A program made the position numbers and the translations under genes. Below, piece by piece: positions 9,201 to 17,588 of a stretch of DNA of 64,000 nucleotides. The notes beneath the pieces were generated by a model. It was given only the letters and a program-made list of their open reading frames with translations. It was not told the DNA's origin and searched no databases. The stretch is from an uncultured Bacteroides sp. (GTDB lineage Bacteria; Bacteroidota; Bacteroidia; Bacteroidales; Bacteroidaceae). The stretch lies in contig NZ_URFY01000018.1 of assembly GCF_900547205.1 (NCBI RefSeq), positions 11,846 to 75,845 of the forward strand. The letters are read 5' to 3'. Numbering within the stretch: position 1 is the first letter of the stretch; the number at the start of each line of letters is the position of its first letter.

Positions 9201-10311
9201 ATTAAAACTACATTTCCGTGCCAGCAATGCCATCAACTCCAAAATTTCGGGCAGTGGCATTGGATTAATGCTGGTAAGTAAATTGGTTCGTCTCCATGGA
9301 GGTAAGATTCATATAGAAAGTGTTGAGAATAAAGGTACAACCATCAAAATTGTGTTTCCAAAAAGTTGCGTGCATTTTCAGAATTGCAATAAGACGACCT
9401 CTCAAGAACTGATTGAACACACTGTCGAAATGTTTGTTCCTGATGCTGTATCCATAAAAACAGAAAAAACTACCGTGAGTGAACAAAAGAAACGCATTCT
9501 GGTGGTAGAAGACAACGATGGGTTGCGCAATTACTTGGTCAACACATTGTCTTCCCGATATTATGTTCAGTCTTGCAGCAATGGCAAGGAAGCTTTGATT
9601 ATTATAAAAGAATTTTGGCCCGAACTCATTCTATCTGACATTATGATGCCGGAGATGAGAGGTGACGAACTGTGTATCGCTATCAAGAATAACATTGAAA
9701 CTTCTCATATTCCGGTAGTCTTGCTTACGGCTTTAGGGGAAGATAATGACATTCTCAATGGACTGGAAATTGGAGCTGACGATTATATTAAGAAACCCTT
9801 TGTTGTGAGAATATTAAAAGCGAGTATAGCGAATCTATTAGCCAATAGGGAATTGCTTCGCAGCAAATATGCCAGTCTTGAAACAGGTTCGGATGTATTG
9901 ATGCCATCAGCCAAATGCACCAATAGCCTTGACTGGCAGTTTATATCCAACGTGAGAAAATCTATTGAGGATAATATCGATAACCCCGATTTCAATATAG
10001 ATATGCTCTGCGATTTGCACAATATGAGTCGCACCAGTTTCTTTGTAAAAATGAAAGCATTGACCGGATTGTCTCCGATTAGCTTTATCAAGACAATTCG
10101 ATTGAAATGCGCAATGAAGCTTTTGAAAGAAGGCGGCCACACGGTGATTGAGGTTGCATATATGTGTGGATTCTCTTCGGATAAATATTTCAGGAATGTA
10201 TTTAAGAAACATATAAAGATGAGTCCGTCACAATTTGCCAAAGAAGGAGCTATAAACACGCCTATTTTGATAGACGAGGATGTTCAGGATGAAGAAGAGG
10301 ATATATCATAG
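6298..10311 (+). CDS. Hybrid two-component system regulator (sensor kinase, receiver and AraC domain fused)
   Basis: A 1337-residue one-protein signalling system. A signal peptide (MRYIAYLFLLLPFLVSAQ) precedes a periplasmic sensor of two-component propeller repeats (DIEGYMWFLTNDGMDRYNG, DSEGDLWFGTSNGISLYN and others) and a Y_Y_Y domain (about 690-755). A membrane helix lies near 768-789. The HisKA phospho-acceptor His is H810 (in AHDIRTPLTL). The ATPase domain has the N-box (NLLSNALKYT), DTGIGIP and GSGIGL motifs. The receiver starts near 1066 with phospho-acceptor D1114, and an AraC-type helix-turn-helix fills about 1225-1325. Such proteins usually control a neighbouring polysaccharide locus. 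Here the neighbours are an efflux operon and, convergently, a TonB/redox operon, so its target and ligand are open. Confidence 0.95.
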   Translation: MRYIAYLFLLLPFLVSAQTYRYIGIEDGLSNRRIFNIQKDIEGYMWFLTNDGMDRYNGKDIKHYNLNKENNIIDYSPIHPGWMFTTPQKGIWVVGKKGRIFQYDTNHDDFRLSYKLPDTSLAVNYGYIDRKYNIWLCRRDSISLYNIIDNRVIQFPNILNNNITAIEQVDDKHFFISTETGLRYVSLENDMLQFVPIEMLDNFRAQVSVLYYHPQLQKLFIGSFERGIFVYDMHSEEIIHSDADLSDVNIARITPLNEKELLIATEGMGVYKLNVNTCALEHYIRANYQSYNAMNGNNINDVFVDEEKRIWLANYPTGITIIDYRYMNYHWIKHSMANKQSLINDQVHAVIEDSEGDLWFGTSNGISLYNSKTDQWHSFLSTFDHQLKDKNHIFITLCEVSPGIIWAGGYTSGIYKINKKTKSVEYFSPYLLSHINMRPDKYIRDIIKDSKGYVWSGGYYNLKCFNPVTNEVRLYPGVSSITAIAEKDSNNMWIGTGTGLYLLNKDSGKYQYIEMKVEAAYINTLYQTGDGLLYIGTNGAGLLVYDIKHETFTHYYTDNSALVSNRIFTILPEVDGRIMMSTENGITCFYTNEKVFRNWTRGEGLLPAYYNATSGTLRKDKSFVFGSMDGAVEIPKDMRFPEYKYLKMIFSDFSLSYQPVYPGDADSPLKQSINETQVLELKYNQNSFSFNVSTINYDSPGNTLFTWKLEGFYDEWIQPGSTNQIRFTNLSPGKYTLRVRAISREEHDIIFEERLLEVIVAHPYWATWWAIIAYVLLGFGGFIFVLRIINLRKQKNISEEKTQFFINTAHDIRTPLTLIKAPLEELLEEENLSENGITRTKTALKNVGSLLHLADNLINFERADVYSSKVCVSEYELNTYMHEIYSTYASYAAIKHINLTYNSNFSYLNVWIDKEKMDSILKNLLSNALKYTQDNGNVSISVSDNKDSWTLEVKDTGIGIPSKEQKKLLKLHFRASNAINSKISGSGIGLMLVSKLVRLHGGKIHIESVENKGTTIKIVFPKSCVHFQNCNKTTSQELIEHTVEMFVPDAVSIKTEKTTVSEQKKRILVVEDNDGLRNYLVNTLSSRYYVQSCSNGKEALIIIKEFWPELILSDIMMPEMRGDELCIAIKNNIETSHIPVVLLTALGEDNDILNGLEIGADDYIKKPFVVRILKASIANLLANRELLRSKYASLETGSDVLMPSAKCTNSLDWQFISNVRKSIEDNIDNPDFNIDMLCDLHNMSRTSFFVKMKALTGLSPISFIKTIRLKCAMKLLKEGGHTVIEVAYMCGFSSDKYFRNVFKKHIKMSPSQFAKEGAINTPILIDEDVQDEEEDIS

Positions 10312-10355
10312 AATGATGTGGGAGCCCTGGTAGTTGTTTCCATATCTTTATTTTG

Positions 10356-12251
10356 TTAGAAGTTTAAATTTATACCGCCCATAAAGGTTGCTTTCGGCAT
10401 GGGATATCCGCGGTTTATCTCGTAACGTTGCGCCAACAGGTTTTCACCTTTCACGAAGAGGTTGGCAAAAGGACAAAGACGGTAATTTCCGCGGAGGTTC
10501 CATAGCACGAAACTATCCTGCTTTTCGCTGCCTGGGGTGACGGAAGTATGCAGTCCTTTAATATATTGCACACCCGTTGATATGCCCCAGCGTCCGGAAG
10601 TAAAATCGGCACCTGCATATAGTTTATGTTCGGGAGCCGCTAAAACCGGATTTTCCATGTGTAACCAACTATAGTTTGCATTGACATTCCAATGAGAATT
10701 AATACGATAACCGATATTTGCTTCAGCACCCCAGTTCTCTATTTCTCCGGAATTGAGATTCATAGGCCGTGGTAGCCCTTGCCGAATGACCATAATCACA
10801 TTGTCTCCATTGATATAATAAAGATTCACTCCGTAAGAGAATGCACCTTCCAGCAAACGTTGAGTATAGGATAGTTCATAGCTCATCAGTTTTTCCGGCT
10901 TCAAATCTGGATTGGGAGTAAACATATACATTTCCCGAATAGTCGGATTACGGTATCCTTTGCTTACCATTGCTTTCAACTCCGCACTTTTGGGAAGATG
11001 AAAAGCAAGCCCTCCTTGCGGAATCCACTCTGTGCCTACATGAGAATGATGGTCTACACGGACACCTGCATCCAATGACAACCAACCATTAATGTCCTGA
11101 CGAAAATCAACGTATCCAGCAAACTCATCCATTTGTTTATCCACTCCCGGCTCGCGTTCACCGGTAGCTAGTACTTTATTCCACGATTCACCTCCGAAAT
11201 GCTGATAGTCAAATCCTGCGGTAATTCGGTTGCCGGTGAAGAAAGATGCACTCTGATACCACGAAACGCCCAGCATCTTGTCTTTAGAATTGAAATGCGA
11301 TGTTCTCGGTTCATTTCCTGCGGAATACCCGTCGTTAATCTTATGCCGTCCCCAATTATAGAAAAAGCTCAAAGCTCCCGACGTATTCTCGTAATGATTC
11401 TCTAATGCAAAAGAAGTCATACCGCGGGTGATGCGCGAATCATTGTCGATAAGCAAAGCCTGAACCGGCCCCGGATTGGAAGCATTGAAATGAGTTACAT
11501 TCACATCTCCCCATACTTTCCAGGAAGTACTGAAATCGTAGCCCAGCTTGGCATATCCTCCATATTGTTCAAACTCCATATCATGGCGATGACCGTCAGT
11601 ACGATTATACGAACCTGTCACGATACTGCTGAAACGCCCCTTTCTCACCCTATTGGATATTTCCGTCTGCAATGTATTGTATGAACCATATCCTACCTGC
11701 ATATTGGTATTCACCCCATCTTCCTGCTGCTTACGGGTGACGATATTAATTACTCCACCCATTGCATTCGATCCGTAAAGCACCGATGCAGGACCACGCA
11801 ATACCTCTACTTTTTCAGCCATCATCGACTGGTATGCATCCGCTATCGGATGTCCCATCAAGCCCATATATTGCGGATGCCCGTCAATCAGAACCAACAA
11901 TCCGGCAGTAGGACTTCCGCCAATACCACGTAAACTCATGCCACCGGCAGCTCCGCCGGATACACCATATCCCATCATACCGCGACTGGTAACAAATAAT
12001 CCGGGAACTTGTTCCGTCAGTAGCGGCAGAAGAGAGGGCTCATATCGTTTTTCTATTTGTTGCCTTCCCACTACGGAAATCGTCATCGGCAGATGACGAA
12101 TATCTGTCTCGTTGCGGGTTCCCGTCACTACGACTTCGTCGATAACGTAATTCCTACCTATCTGTGTACTGTCCTTCCTAGTCTGTGCCATTCCTGAAAA
12201 GGAAAGCAAACTGCCGAACAGAAATAAAAAAGTAATCTTCCTTTTCATCAT
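10356..12251 (-). CDS. TonB-dependent outer membrane receptor (non-SusC type)
   Basis: A 631-residue outer-membrane transporter. A signal peptide (ends SGMAQ, about residue 23) is followed by a TonB-box-like IDEVVVTGTR and a plug domain (LLTEQVPGLFVTSRG, VLVLIDGH-like segment LLVLIDGHPQYMG, VEVLRGPASVLYGSNAMGGVINIVT). A beta-barrel ends in aromatic F (GGINLNF). Size and lack of an N-terminal carboxypeptidase-like domain resemble iron-chelate, heme or cobalamin receptors rather than SusC. It is the last gene of the leftward operon containing aldo/keto reductases, a polyferredoxin and DUF1893, with 45 bases to DUF1893. A link to iron or cofactor supply for those Fe-S proteins is plausible but inferred. 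Confidence 0.9.
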   Translation of the reverse strand: MMKRKITFLFLFGSLLSFSGMAQTRKDSTQIGRNYVIDEVVVTGTRNETDIRHLPMTISVVGRQQIEKRYEPSLLPLLTEQVPGLFVTSRGMMGYGVSGGAAGGMSLRGIGGSPTAGLLVLIDGHPQYMGLMGHPIADAYQSMMAEKVEVLRGPASVLYGSNAMGGVINIVTRKQQEDGVNTNMQVGYGSYNTLQTEISNRVRKGRFSSIVTGSYNRTDGHRHDMEFEQYGGYAKLGYDFSTSWKVWGDVNVTHFNASNPGPVQALLIDNDSRITRGMTSFALENHYENTSGALSFFYNWGRHKINDGYSAGNEPRTSHFNSKDKMLGVSWYQSASFFTGNRITAGFDYQHFGGESWNKVLATGEREPGVDKQMDEFAGYVDFRQDINGWLSLDAGVRVDHHSHVGTEWIPQGGLAFHLPKSAELKAMVSKGYRNPTIREMYMFTPNPDLKPEKLMSYELSYTQRLLEGAFSYGVNLYYINGDNVIMVIRQGLPRPMNLNSGEIENWGAEANIGYRINSHWNVNANYSWLHMENPVLAAPEHKLYAGADFTSGRWGISTGVQYIKGLHTSVTPGSEKQDSFVLWNLRGNYRLCPFANLFVKGENLLAQRYEINRGYPMPKATFMGGINLNF

Positions 12252-12296
12252 TCTATTTCGTGTCTCTAATTAATAATATTGATGTTATACTATATT

Positions 12297-12716
12297 TTAC
12301 TTGCTTCTCATTCTTTGAAGGAATTCGCTAATCAACGGCAGAATAGCCCCGGCAGACTTTTCTTCGCTGCACAACGTCTCTACCGGACACCATCCTGTAT
12401 GGTCACGATTCCAAATAAAAGGCACTTCCTGTGCAAAATCGACCTTCACGTCCGATGCCCGAAACAAATCTAATGCTTTTGAGCTGACAATATCTGTATA
12501 CAGTTCTTTTATCCCCCCTAAAATCATCAGGGCGGCAGCTCCTTTTCCTACCACTTTGTCTGCTATCCGAGCCCCTTTCAGAAACTCCGGTTCCTGAGTC
12601 AGTAAATCATATAAGTCGGCTACTCCACGCTGAGTAAAGGTGCGGATATTTTCTCCATTAGCAATCACACACGAATATCCTCCCGAGTGCAATAAGTTGA
12701 TTAGTTCTTCCATCAT
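12297..12716 (-). CDS. DUF1893 family protein
   Basis: A 139-residue soluble protein recognised as DUF1893 by its conserved pattern. It has a segment around SCVIANGENIRTFTQRGVADLYDLL, the glycine-rich DKVVGKGAAALMILGGIKELYTDIVSSKAL, and IWNRDHTGWCPVE near residue 110. The family has no firmly assigned activity; its fold is thought to be related to cytidine deaminase-like proteins. An alternative start one codon later is possible (two Met in a row). It lies 19 bases downstream of the Tat-type aldo/keto reductase and 45 upstream of the receptor, so it belongs to the redox operon. Confidence 0.8.
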   Translation of the reverse strand: MMEELINLLHSGGYSCVIANGENIRTFTQRGVADLYDLLTQEPEFLKGARIADKVVGKGAAALMILGGIKELYTDIVSSKALDLFRASDVKVDFAQEVPFIWNRDHTGWCPVETLCSEEKSAGAILPLISEFLQRMRSK

Positions 12717-12735
12717 AATGTTTGTGAGTTCATAT

Positions 12736-14130
12736 TTATAAAGTTTCTTGTTTAAGCTGTTCTACAAAAGCATCTATACGATGCAGTTCTTTCGGTATAT
12801 CAATGTTTTGCGGACAATGGGATACGCATTGGTTGCATCCGATGCAATGACTGGCCTGCCGAAGCTTGGGCACACTGCGGTCGTAGCCAATAAGGAACGC
12901 ACGGCGCGCTTTGGCATAATTCTCATCATTTCCGCTCGTCGGGACATTACCTTCGTTGATACAACGATTGTAATGCAGCAATGTAGCCGGAATATCAAGT
13001 CCATAGGGACAGGGCATACAGTACTTGCAATCGTTACAAGGAATCGTCGGATAGTTCAACATCAGTATGGCTGTTTCTTCCAGGAAGTCTTTTTCATCAT
13101 CAGTCAGTGGCTCCAACGGAGAATAAGTGCGGAGATTATCTTGCAGATGTTCCATGTAGGTCATGCCGCTCAATACAGTCAACACATTGGGATAAGTTCC
13201 TGCAAAGCGGAATGCCCATGAAGCTACACTGCTTTCCGGACGACGTTGCTTGAGACGGGCAATGAGATGGTCGCTCAACTTTGATAAGCGTCCTCCCAGA
13301 AGTGGTTCCATGATTACGGCGGGAATGTTTCTTTTCTCCAATTCAGCATACAGATATTCGGCATCGGTATTGCGGGTATTTGTCTCTTTGGCATGTTTCC
13401 AATCAACGTAGTTCATCTGTATCTGCACAAAATCCCATTTAAATTCATCATGCCGGGAAAGCAGGTAATCGTAAACTTCGATGTCACCGTGATAGGAGAA
13501 ACCAAGATTGCGGATACGTCCCGCTTCGCGTTCTTTCAACAGGAAGTCGAGCATACCATTATCCAGATAGCGTGATTTGAGAGCATCCATCCCTCCCATT
13601 CCGATGCCATGGAGAAGCAGGTAATCAATATAATCGACCTGAAGATCGGTAAATGATTTGTGATACATCCGCATGGAAGCTTCGCGCGGCCATGTATCCG
13701 GCGAGAAGTTGGATAACTTCGTTGCGATGAAATATTTATCACGCGGATGGCGGCTCAATGCAATGCCGGTAGCTTTCTCCGAAAAGCCTTGTACGTATGC
13801 CGGAGAAGTATCAAAATAATTCACTCCGTGGGCAATGGCATAATCGACCAATTCATTAACTGCATCCTGATCTATCACTTCACCGTTACCATCGGGAGCC
13901 GGTTTTAACGGCCAACGCATACAGCCGTATCCCAAAATAGAAACACGATCTCCGGTAGTCGGAGCGGTGCGGTAAGTCATTTTATCGGTTGGCACTTCCC
14001 CCTCACCCGATGCGCTGCCCGAAGAAGAGTTATTCTTTGAGGAGCACCCGTAGAGCACGGCAGTCGATGTTGCCGCACTGATACCTACTATCTTAATAAA
14101 CTCTCTCCTGTTTATATCTTTACTTTTCAT
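12736..14130 (-). CDS. Exported aldo/keto reductase with C-terminal 4Fe-4S ferredoxin domain
   Basis: A 464-residue protein with a twin-arginine-like signal (NRREFIKIVGISAAT) and a lipobox-like VLYGC (Cys29), suggesting a Tat-exported lipoprotein. The aldo/keto reductase barrel keeps the full active-site set: D107, Y112 (FDTSPAYVQG), K138 (FIATKLS) and H174 (LLLHGIG). A tail carries two 4Fe-4S motifs, CNDCKYCMPCPYGLDIP and CIGCNQCVSHCPQNIDIP. It would reduce or oxidise carbonyl/alcohol substrates outside the cytoplasm, with electrons passing through the clusters. It sits 18 bases downstream of the polyferredoxin gene, its probable electron partner. The substrate is unknown. Confidence 0.9.
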   Translation of the reverse strand: MKSKDINRREFIKIVGISAATSTAVLYGCSSKNNSSSGSASGEGEVPTDKMTYRTAPTTGDRVSILGYGCMRWPLKPAPDGNGEVIDQDAVNELVDYAIAHGVNYFDTSPAYVQGFSEKATGIALSRHPRDKYFIATKLSNFSPDTWPREASMRMYHKSFTDLQVDYIDYLLLHGIGMGGMDALKSRYLDNGMLDFLLKEREAGRIRNLGFSYHGDIEVYDYLLSRHDEFKWDFVQIQMNYVDWKHAKETNTRNTDAEYLYAELEKRNIPAVIMEPLLGGRLSKLSDHLIARLKQRRPESSVASWAFRFAGTYPNVLTVLSGMTYMEHLQDNLRTYSPLEPLTDDEKDFLEETAILMLNYPTIPCNDCKYCMPCPYGLDIPATLLHYNRCINEGNVPTSGNDENYAKARRAFLIGYDRSVPKLRQASHCIGCNQCVSHCPQNIDIPKELHRIDAFVEQLKQETL

Positions 14131-14148
14131 GATTTGTTCTGATTTAGA

Positions 14149-15660
14149 TTAAATGATTCGATGCATCTGATGTCCTGTTACGTAGATAGCACTGAAAGGA
14201 CGAGACGGACACAGGTTTTCGCAAGCTCCGCAGCCGATGCACCGTTCTGTGTTTACCACCGGAATCTTCAGCGAATCTGATAAATCGGGGTTGGAAGGAA
14301 CCATTAGTATTGCACCGGTAGGACAATGGCGGGCGCAGTTGCCGCATTCAAAACCATCGGTCAAAGGCACACAGTTTTCTTTAATCCATACAGCATGACC
14401 GATTTGAATGGCGGACTTATCTGCCACATCAATCGACTTAATAGCCCCAGCCGGACAAACTTCCGAACATTTGGTACATTCAGGTCGGCAGTATCCGCGT
14501 TCGTAAGACATTTCCGGTTGCATCAGTGTCATTAAATTGCCGGAAGGGCGTAATACCTGATTCGGGCAAACGGATACACATAGCTGGCAAGCCGTGCAAT
14601 GTTGGGTAAAGTTTCGGGCACTCAATGCGCCGGCAGGGAAAATTGGAGTTTCCCGATTGGGAATTTTCTTGTCTTCGATGGTGGCAAGACCGCCATCAAC
14701 ATTCTTTTCCTGTGCCTTCATTACAGCGGTAGTGGCAAAGATTGCCGATGCGGAAAGGAACGTCCGGCGGGCGTTGTCTACTTGCTCTGCTGTTACCGAT
14801 GCGGTTCTTACCGTTTCCGTAGCAGGGGTTGACTTTGCTTCCGGAATACGTCTCACATATTTAAGAGCACCTTTCTTACATTTACCGATGCAATCCATAC
14901 AGGCAACGCAACGGCTGTAATCTATCTCATGCGCTTTCGAATTGATGCAGGATGCTTTGCAATTGCGGGCACACAAGCCACAACCATTGCATTTGGAAGA
15001 GTCAATCATCGGTTTAAACAGAGAATACTTGGATATGATTCCCAGTACAGTGCCTACCGGACAAATCGTATTACAGTAGGTACGTCCGTTTCGCCATGCC
15101 AATACAATAATTACGACCAGCGTAACGACAGCAATTATAAAGGTAGGAAGGCTTTTCATCCAGACTTCCACTTCATAGAAAGCGTAGCTATCTGCCCGCT
15201 CGGCAAAATACGCCAATAAATTGTTTCCCCATTGCCACAAAGGAGCAAACAGGTTGGAAGCTATTCGTCCGTAAGCACTATAGGGAGCTATCAGAATAGC
15301 CAAAGAATTGAATCCGGCAATCATCAGAATGACAAATATACCTAATACACCATAACGCAACCACTTCATAGCAGGCGAATAGCGAAAACGATTCTTTTTC
15401 CGCTTGCCGGCGAACCAGGAAACAATGTCCTGAAAGACACCCAACGGACAAATGACCGAACAGTAAACACGACCGAATATAACCGTGAGGATAATAAGAA
15501 ATAGTACGATACCTATATTCAAGGCTAGTATTGCAGGCAGAAACTGTATCTCCGCCAGCCATCCGAACCAGGCGTGCAGCGTCCCTGTGAAATCAAGGAA
15601 TAGCAGGGTGATAAGCGTAAAGCATACGATGGCGACTGTAAGTCTGATAGTTCGTAACAT
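14149..15660 (-). CDS. Membrane polyferredoxin, NapH-like fused to a NapG-like ferredoxin
   Basis: A 503-residue electron-transfer protein. The N-terminal half is NapH-like: four membrane segments (about 5-24, 43-62, 103-125, 172-189), two CxxxCP motifs (C67-C71, C196-C200) and two 4Fe-4S motifs (C224/227/230/234 and C251/254/257/261). After a linker comes an internal twin-arginine-like segment (NARRTFLSASAIFATTA, R298-R299) and a second ferredoxin half with four more clusters, including HCTACQLCVSVCP and CIGCGACENLCP. This looks like a gene fusion of quinol-oxidising NapH with NapG. It is second in the operon between the two aldo/keto reductases and probably passes electrons from the quinone pool to them. 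Confidence 0.9.
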   Translation of the reverse strand: MLRTIRLTVAIVCFTLITLLFLDFTGTLHAWFGWLAEIQFLPAILALNIGIVLFLIILTVIFGRVYCSVICPLGVFQDIVSWFAGKRKKNRFRYSPAMKWLRYGVLGIFVILMIAGFNSLAILIAPYSAYGRIASNLFAPLWQWGNNLLAYFAERADSYAFYEVEVWMKSLPTFIIAVVTLVVIIVLAWRNGRTYCNTICPVGTVLGIISKYSLFKPMIDSSKCNGCGLCARNCKASCINSKAHEIDYSRCVACMDCIGKCKKGALKYVRRIPEAKSTPATETVRTASVTAEQVDNARRTFLSASAIFATTAVMKAQEKNVDGGLATIEDKKIPNRETPIFPAGALSARNFTQHCTACQLCVSVCPNQVLRPSGNLMTLMQPEMSYERGYCRPECTKCSEVCPAGAIKSIDVADKSAIQIGHAVWIKENCVPLTDGFECGNCARHCPTGAILMVPSNPDLSDSLKIPVVNTERCIGCGACENLCPSRPFSAIYVTGHQMHRII

Positions 15661-15715
15661 AATTTATTTGTTTTCGATTTATAGTAGTTTATTTCTATAT
15701 CCGTATCCGGTTAAG

Positions 15716-16867
15716 TTAATACCCGAATCGCCCTGCGGCATTTTGCATATGACCGATGATGTCTACGCCAAACGGACAGTTCTTCTCACATTTCCCGCAA
15801 CGGATACATTCTGATGCGTGATGAGGAAGTACTTTATAATGTTCACGAACTGTTTCGGGTACAAAGCCTTGTTGGGCAACGGTCAGATTATAGTATTTAT
15901 TGACGCTTGCTATATCTATTCCTACCGAACAGGGAGCACAGTGTCCGCAGTACATACAATGACCTTCCCAAGTAAACTTTTCGATGCCCGCCATCACGCT
16001 GGCGTAATCTTTATCTTCTTTGGTCGCATCGCACCAGTCGATAGCAGCTTGCAATTCTTCGTTGGTCTTGCTGCCTATCATTACGGAAGCTACTCCGGGA
16101 CGTGTCAGTGCATATTCAATACATTGCACAGGTGTCAATGCTTTTTCAAATGGAGAATTGGCTTCGCTCAATAAATCGCCGCCGCCATACACTTTCATTA
16201 CGTCGATTCCTACCCCGTTCTGTTCGCAAAGCTCATAAAGCCGTTCACGTTCGGGGTCGATGTTGTGTAAGGAGTGCGCATAGTTTTCGTCTGCCCAGAG
16301 GTCGTCTACGTTTTCACTTGCAGGCTGGAGGTCGTAGCAAGGATTAATGGAGAACATCAATACATCAATCTTTCCGGATTCAACAGCCAGTCTTGCAACA
16401 GCGGGATTGTGACTACTCAATCCGATATGACGAATTCTGCCCTCCTCTTTCCATCGTAGTGCCAGTTGTAGAATAGGACCATCGAACACTTCATGGAAAT
16501 CACTTTCACTATCAACATAATGAATCATGCCAATATCCAGATAATTCGTTTTCAGCCTGAGAAGTTGTTCTTCGAATGCAGCAATAGTCTTCGTTACATC
16601 CCGGGTACGAAGGTACTGTCCATCTTCCCACGTAGAGCACAAATGCCCTTGAATGATAAATTGCTGACGATGTCCCGCTAAGGCTGCTCCGATATTGCTG
16701 CGCAATTCCGGATTGGAAGAGTAAATATCTATAAAATTGATTCCTTTATTGATAGCAAATGCAATCTCTTTGCATACTTGCTCTTCACTTTTATTCATGA
16801 ATCCTTCACAACCCAGTGCAATGGCACTAACCGAAAGTCCTGTCCGTCCTAATATACGATATTCCAT
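15716..16867 (-). CDS. Ferredoxin-tailed aldo/keto reductase homologue with degenerate active site
   Basis: A 383-residue protein with no export signal. It has an aldo/keto reductase barrel (MEYRILGRTGLSVSAIALGC, GRIRHIGLSSHNPAV) and a C-terminal ferredoxin region with CMYCGHCAPCSVGIDIA and CIRCGKCEKNCPFGVDI. Of the usual Asp-Tyr-Lys-His set, Asp (D47) and His (H116) are visible. The Tyr position falls in SSNPE, and the Lys of the TK motif is replaced by QG (residues 73-74), so classical hydride-transfer chemistry is doubtful. It is first in the redox operon; its promoter shares an upstream site with the metallo-beta-lactamase gene at 18.7 kb. Confidence 0.85.
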   Translation of the reverse strand: MEYRILGRTGLSVSAIALGCEGFMNKSEEQVCKEIAFAINKGINFIDIYSSNPELRSNIGAALAGHRQQFIIQGHLCSTWEDGQYLRTRDVTKTIAAFEEQLLRLKTNYLDIGMIHYVDSESDFHEVFDGPILQLALRWKEEGRIRHIGLSSHNPAVARLAVESGKIDVLMFSINPCYDLQPASENVDDLWADENYAHSLHNIDPERERLYELCEQNGVGIDVMKVYGGGDLLSEANSPFEKALTPVQCIEYALTRPGVASVMIGSKTNEELQAAIDWCDATKEDKDYASVMAGIEKFTWEGHCMYCGHCAPCSVGIDIASVNKYYNLTVAQQGFVPETVREHYKVLPHHASECIRCGKCEKNCPFGVDIIGHMQNAAGRFGY

Positions 16868-16897
16868 CAGAATTGAATTTAATACTTTTTACCGATG

Positions 16898-16953
16898 CAA
16901 ATTTAGGCAGATAGATTCGTTTATTAAGTATATATATTACCGAATGTTATACC
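16898..16953 (-). promoter_or_regulatory. Promoter of redox operon with shared upstream site
   Basis: The minus-strand -7 box TAAATTTG (16905-16898) lies 30 bases before the ATG at 16867. Further upstream, 16927-16953 carries a 27-bp site (plus-strand ends AGTATATATATT and TGTTATACC) with imperfect inverted ends GTATA/TATAC. The site is almost identical to 18739-18765 and sits 21 bases from the -7 box in both promoters. No -33 TTTG is present, so an activator bound here is likely. Confidence 0.6.
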
Positions 16954-16986
16954 AATTTTACAGATTCATTGTCTTTTAACATAAAA

Positions 16987-17023
16987 CTGCCTGTCAATAC
17001 AACCAAATGATATTGACAGGCAG
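16987..17023 (-). terminator. Terminator after the small lipoprotein gene
   Basis: A perfect 13-bp stem (16987-16999 with 17011-17023, sequence CTGCCTGTCAATA) with an 11-base loop is followed on the minus strand by TTTTAT. It ends the transcript of the lipoprotein gene and insulates the redox operon. Confidence 0.8.
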
Positions 17024-17051
17024 CCTTAAGATAGTTTTCTTTTTTGCAGAA

Positions 17052-17468
17052 CTATTTTAAAGGAGTAAGTTCCAGATATTCTCTTGACATATCCAGTTGA
17101 CCATATTCTCCCCAACGGTCATAAACAGCAAACTTCTTTGAAGTAAGTTCTTCTATATCCCAATAATGGTCACTACCAAAGTATAAAGTCTTGGAACTTT
17201 GATCGGTAAAGGCCCAGCGACCATTTATACTGCTTTCTTTTACTTGTCCGTCTTTGCCAGTAGTTATTGACTTCCTGGAGTACGTGCCGTCTTTCTTATA
17301 ATTATATATGGCATGATGGGTAATTCCATCATCATCGACCGTCTTTTTTGTTATCCATGTATTATCGCATATTAAGGATATGACGTTCTCCTCTCCATCA
17401 GAATAATATCCCGTCTTTTCTACACAACCGGAAATGAGAATAAGAATCACTAAAATATATTTCTTCAT
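17052..17468 (-). CDS. Small lipoprotein of unknown function
   Basis: The start at 17468 is chosen because it opens directly on a lipoprotein signal (MKKYILVILILISGC, Cys15 as lipidation site). The longer frame from 17513 adds 15 residues with no signal. The mature part is about 124 residues, begins near SDGEENVISLICDNTWITKK, and contains alternating beta-type segments (GRWAFTDQSSKTLYFGSDHYWDI), resembling lipocalin-like or META-like domains. A strong terminator follows. It is monocistronic and its function is unknown. Confidence 0.65.
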   Translation of the reverse strand: MKKYILVILILISGCVEKTGYYSDGEENVISLICDNTWITKKTVDDDGITHHAIYNYKKDGTYSRKSITTGKDGQVKESSINGRWAFTDQSSKTLYFGSDHYWDIEELTSKKFAVYDRWGEYGQLDMSREYLELTPLK

Positions 17469-17588
17469 TACCGTAAGTAAGTATTTAGGTTTAATAACTA
17501 TCTTATTATGCAAAAGTACGATAATAATCTAATAATCAATGAGATTAAACTCTTTTTCAATAAATCAACCTTAAATTATACATTCAAT

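Noticed and set aside
9783..10259. 158-codon minus-strand frame
   Set aside because: Antisense to the receiver/AraC region of the first hybrid regulator; no support of its own.
10356..12251. SusC-type receptor of a polysaccharide locus
   Set aside because: At 631 residues it is too short, lacks the N-terminal carboxypeptidase-like domain, and has no SusD neighbour.
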